Origin: Pirellulaceae bacterium | GTDB taxonomy: Bacteria > Planctomycetota > Planctomycetia > Pirellulales > Pirellulaceae | Assembly (NCBI GenBank): GCA_019636375.1 | Contig: JAHBXS010000001.1 | Span: 186,001-250,000, forward strand | Direction: 5' to 3' | DNA length: 64,000 nucleotides | In this document: positions 61,790-64,000 of the stretch, piece after piece | Numbering within the stretch: the first letter of the stretch is position 1 | Layout: the number at the start of each line of letters is the position of its first letter | Notes under the pieces: model-generated | Database searches by the model: none | What the model was told of the DNA's origin: nothing | What the model saw: only the letters and a program-made list of their open reading frames with translations | Translations under genes and position numbers: made by a program

Positions 61790-62854
61790 ATGAAACGATC
61801 ATCCGACTCTATCCCAACCGTCGCAACCATCTTGGTCATCGGACTCAGTTTGCCGAACCAGTTTTCAAGTTTCGCTTACGGGCAAGCTGTCCCTCCCGGA
61901 CAAACGACCGAGCAAGTTACCCAGCAAGACGACTCGAAATCCGAACAGCAACTTGACGAAAAATCGGCTGAGATTGAAGCCTGGATCGAGCAATTGAACG
62001 AATCGAGCCTGACCAAACGACGCAAAGCCAAGGAAGCCTTGGTGCAAGCTGATGCCGCTGCGATTCCACTATTAGCCAAAGCCGCTCTTTCAGACAAACG
62101 AGAGTTGATCGTTTATTCATTGGAAGTTCTGGGAACCCTCGCAGAAAAAAGTCCTGTCGAGGAGACCCGCAAGGCTGCCCGGATCACATTGCAGATGTTG
62201 GCCGATAGCGAACACCCTTCGACGGCAGAACGAGCCAAGCAAATTTTATCTTCCAAATCGGGAGAGAGCATCGAAGCCTTTCCCGGCTGGGACGATCCGA
62301 ATTCTGGTTTCGCCGGTGGCGGCGGGATGGTCAATCGCAGCGTTTCGGTTTCCAGCATCAACGGAGTGAAAACCATTCGGATTGACGAAGCGGGCCGAGT
62401 AACAACTTTTCGCGACGAACCGCGAGGAGCGATCCGAGTTAACATTGAAGATGGAGGGAAGAAAAAGGAGTTTGTGGCCAAGAACCTCGACGATCTGAAA
62501 AAGAAAGACGCCGAGTCGCACGCTTTATATGAACAGCACAGCAACGGCGTCGGCGGTGAAATGCGGACGGAGGTTTTTGGTGGTTTTCCCAACTTGGAAA
62601 ATTTTGGCAACATGGGAGGAGCCGCAGGCGGGGCCAACGCACAAGCGAATGCTGGTGGAATGGCTTTTGGCCCAGGTGGCGGGATAGTTGTCAACCAACA
62701 GGCGGGGGGAATGCAAGTAGCGGGTCAAGGAAACGGGGCCGCCGCAAACTCCATGCTGATCCAGCAATTGGAGGAATTAAAAACCCGACTCGCTGACCAT
62801 CCGGAAATGCTCCAAATGCTCGACGCTCAAATTCAGCAATTGAAACGCAATTAA
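61790..62854 (+). CDS. Secreted HEAT-like repeat protein with Gly/Ala-rich region
   Basis: 354 residues. AAGGA lies eight bases before the ATG. A signal peptide (VATILVIGLSLPNQFSSFAYG) is followed by a Gln/Glu-rich segment, then two or three HEAT-like helices (about 60-165, SSLTKRRKAKEALVQADAAA, IPLLAKAALSDKRELIVYSL, EVLGTLAEKS). The middle has a short beta region (VSVSSINGVKTIRIDEAG); the end is Gly/Ala/Asn-rich, then a coiled coil (LEELKTRLADHPEMLQMLDA). No known domain beyond HEAT. It is the last gene of the MoxR cluster, 57 bases after its neighbour, and converges on the next gene with five bases between. Confidence 0.7.
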   Translation: MKRSSDSIPTVATILVIGLSLPNQFSSFAYGQAVPPGQTTEQVTQQDDSKSEQQLDEKSAEIEAWIEQLNESSLTKRRKAKEALVQADAAAIPLLAKAALSDKRELIVYSLEVLGTLAEKSPVEETRKAARITLQMLADSEHPSTAERAKQILSSKSGESIEAFPGWDDPNSGFAGGGGMVNRSVSVSSINGVKTIRIDEAGRVTTFRDEPRGAIRVNIEDGGKKKEFVAKNLDDLKKKDAESHALYEQHSNGVGGEMRTEVFGGFPNLENFGNMGGAAGGANAQANAGGMAFGPGGGIVVNQQAGGMQVAGQGNGAAANSMLIQQLEELKTRLADHPEMLQMLDAQIQQLKRN

Positions 62855-62859
62855 CAACA

Positions 62860-64000
62860 CTATTCGGCAGCGTAGATTTTTACATCCAATGGTGCAAAGT
62901 CATCTTGCCATTGGCTATTCTCGATCGGGAGTTGTCTCGCTGTCTCGAATTCTTGGCAACTGGAGATGCGAAATGATGGCGCGACTCGAATCGATTGGGC
63001 TTTGCGCGGTTGGCCGGTGGGGTTGACGACGAAGACGTAGAGTTTGTTTCCCTCGACTCGCCAGCCTGCTTGCAGCGGAGCGGTGACAGAGATGCTGGCA
63101 GATTCGGGATTGATGGGGCCTTGCAAAATAGGGGCGAGTTTTGTCAACCGTTCGTTTTGGTGTTTGATTTCGGTGACGATTTCGGCGGGTGTGCCGTCGA
63201 ACTGAAAACCGTTTGTGCCGACAACTGCTGGAAAATAAAACAGTCCGCGCACGCCATGAATGATCGCCAGCCAAATTTGGCCTCGTACTTCGTTCGCCGA
63301 AGGGCATCTTGCACCGGGAACATTGCCTCGCTCGATTTCACTCGTTTCGATGAATGCGAATTGCGGTTTATCGGTAAGCGTGCGAATCACTTTGATGGGT
63401 TCGGTGATCAGGGTCACGTCGCCGCGACGTCGCTCGTGAGCTTGATTGAGCCAACCACCACAGGGGTAGATATCGTTGGCGATCCAGTCGGCGGTCGCGA
63501 TCAGTCGCGGATAATTGGCGGCGTATTTTCGTGAGTATTCGTCATTGCGAGTTACGAACCAACTGATGTCCGGCCCGGCAAAATTGACGAAGATTTTCCG
63601 ATCCGGATCGATCTCACGCCATTCCTTGTAAGTTCGCTCAAACATCGGCGTCCATTCAAAAATTCGACCGGCTGCATCGGGTTCGTCCCAGTGCGACCAA
63701 GCCAACAAATCCGTGCGGCCAATGTCGTCGCGCGGGTTGGGGAGGGGGCGTCGAATCACTCGCAATCCTACTCGTTGGGCTTCGCGGTCCCATTGCACTG
63801 CGTCGTGGTTTTGGGGAGTTTCCAGTACCGTGTTGATGCCTCGCTCTTTCCATTTCTCCATCAAATCGGCTGGTTGCGAAAACACCCCGATTGGAAAGAA
63901 GCCATCCAGGAATCGTTCGACATAGTCCGCGAGTGGGATCGCGTCTTGAGTCGTTTGTTGACCGTCGCTCGACGGACATGGCGTCAACATCAACAAGAGA
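62860..64000 (-). CDS. Secreted glycosidase-like protein, N terminus cut by window edge
   Basis: At least 379 residues; the frame is still open at the edge, and the last visible residues (LLMLTPCPSSDG) look like the end of a signal peptide, so the true start is outside. The body has a TIM-barrel-like pattern: FFPIGVFSQPADLMEKWKER, GINTVLETPQ, LLAWSHWDEPDAAG with an Asp-Glu pair at a strand end, and GVRGLFYFPAVVG. The end (VEGNKLYVFVVNPTGQPRKA) is a beta-sandwich of the kind that follows glycoside-hydrolase barrels. The substrate is unknown. Confidence 0.65.
   Translation of the reverse strand, partial: LLLMLTPCPSSDGQQTTQDAIPLADYVERFLDGFFPIGVFSQPADLMEKWKERGINTVLETPQNHDAVQWDREAQRVGLRVIRRPLPNPRDDIGRTDLLAWSHWDEPDAAGRIFEWTPMFERTYKEWREIDPDRKIFVNFAGPDISWFVTRNDEYSRKYAANYPRLIATADWIANDIYPCGGWLNQAHERRRGDVTLITEPIKVIRTLTDKPQFAFIETSEIERGNVPGARCPSANEVRGQIWLAIIHGVRGLFYFPAVVGTNGFQFDGTPAEIVTEIKHQNERLTKLAPILQGPINPESASISVTAPLQAGWRVEGNKLYVFVVNPTGQPRKAQSIRVAPSFRISSCQEFETARQLPIENSQWQDDFAPLDVKIYAAE

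Overview
The window looks like a chromosomal segment of a planctomycete (Planctomycetota). This is inferred from gene content, not from any marker search: large Ser/Thr kinases with TPR or WD40 tails next to ECF sigma factors, PEP-CTERM and beta-helix-like repeat exoproteins, a FecR/ECF pair, a MoxR-DUF58-BatA-type cluster with prenyltransferase-like repeats, and proteins with VIT/VWA domains. Housekeeping genes (rsmH, serA, serC, pyrC) show that this is chromosome and not phage or plasmid.

Layout: 1-2357 is the N-terminal part of a huge secreted repeat protein running off the left edge. 2598-6213 is an ECF sigma factor overlapping a Ser/Thr kinase that carries an anti-sigma-like zinc motif. 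6232-10231 is an accessory patch: palindromic elements, a nucleotidyltransferase, a complete group II intron, a ParE-type toxin-antitoxin pair and a duplicated tail of the upstream kinase gene. 10295-20704 is mostly core metabolism: an HtpX-like protease, rsmH, a nucleotidyltransferase-HD protein, and a minus-strand run pepP-like, pyrC, DUF1015, serA, serC. 21096-25857 holds three envelope or secreted proteins. 25872-27483 is a REP-associated transposase (RAYT) between two long GC-rich repeat arrays. 27572-33796 holds a MerR/VIT-VWA operon and a PII-like/cation antiporter operon. 34163-38561 holds a broken Toprim gene and a second sigma-kinase pair. 39352-49628 is an exoprotein region: a prenyltransferase-repeat protein, an ISAzo13-type insertion sequence, two fused PEP-CTERM proteins with an in-frame nonsense codon, and a FecR/ECF pair. 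50000-62854 is one long co-directional cluster (MoxR, DUF58, a giant BatA/VWA protein, a DUF4175-like protein, a prenyltransferase-repeat protein, a HEAT-like secreted protein) with mostly 4-base stop/start overlaps. The right edge carries a truncated secreted glycosidase-like protein.

The strongest unusual signal is a dispersed family of palindromic elements bounded by GTAGCGGAAGTCGT inverted repeats (6232-6309, 47126-47322, 56957-57096, 60441-60642, plus split or decayed copies near 6970-9280). One copy carries the group II intron exactly at the foot of its internal hairpin, and the copy at 60441-60642 is the matching empty site. That same copy also sits in the 5' end of a coding sequence and has become part of its reading frame. 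No tRNA, rRNA or CRISPR array was recognised. All family names come from reading motifs; no database search was run.
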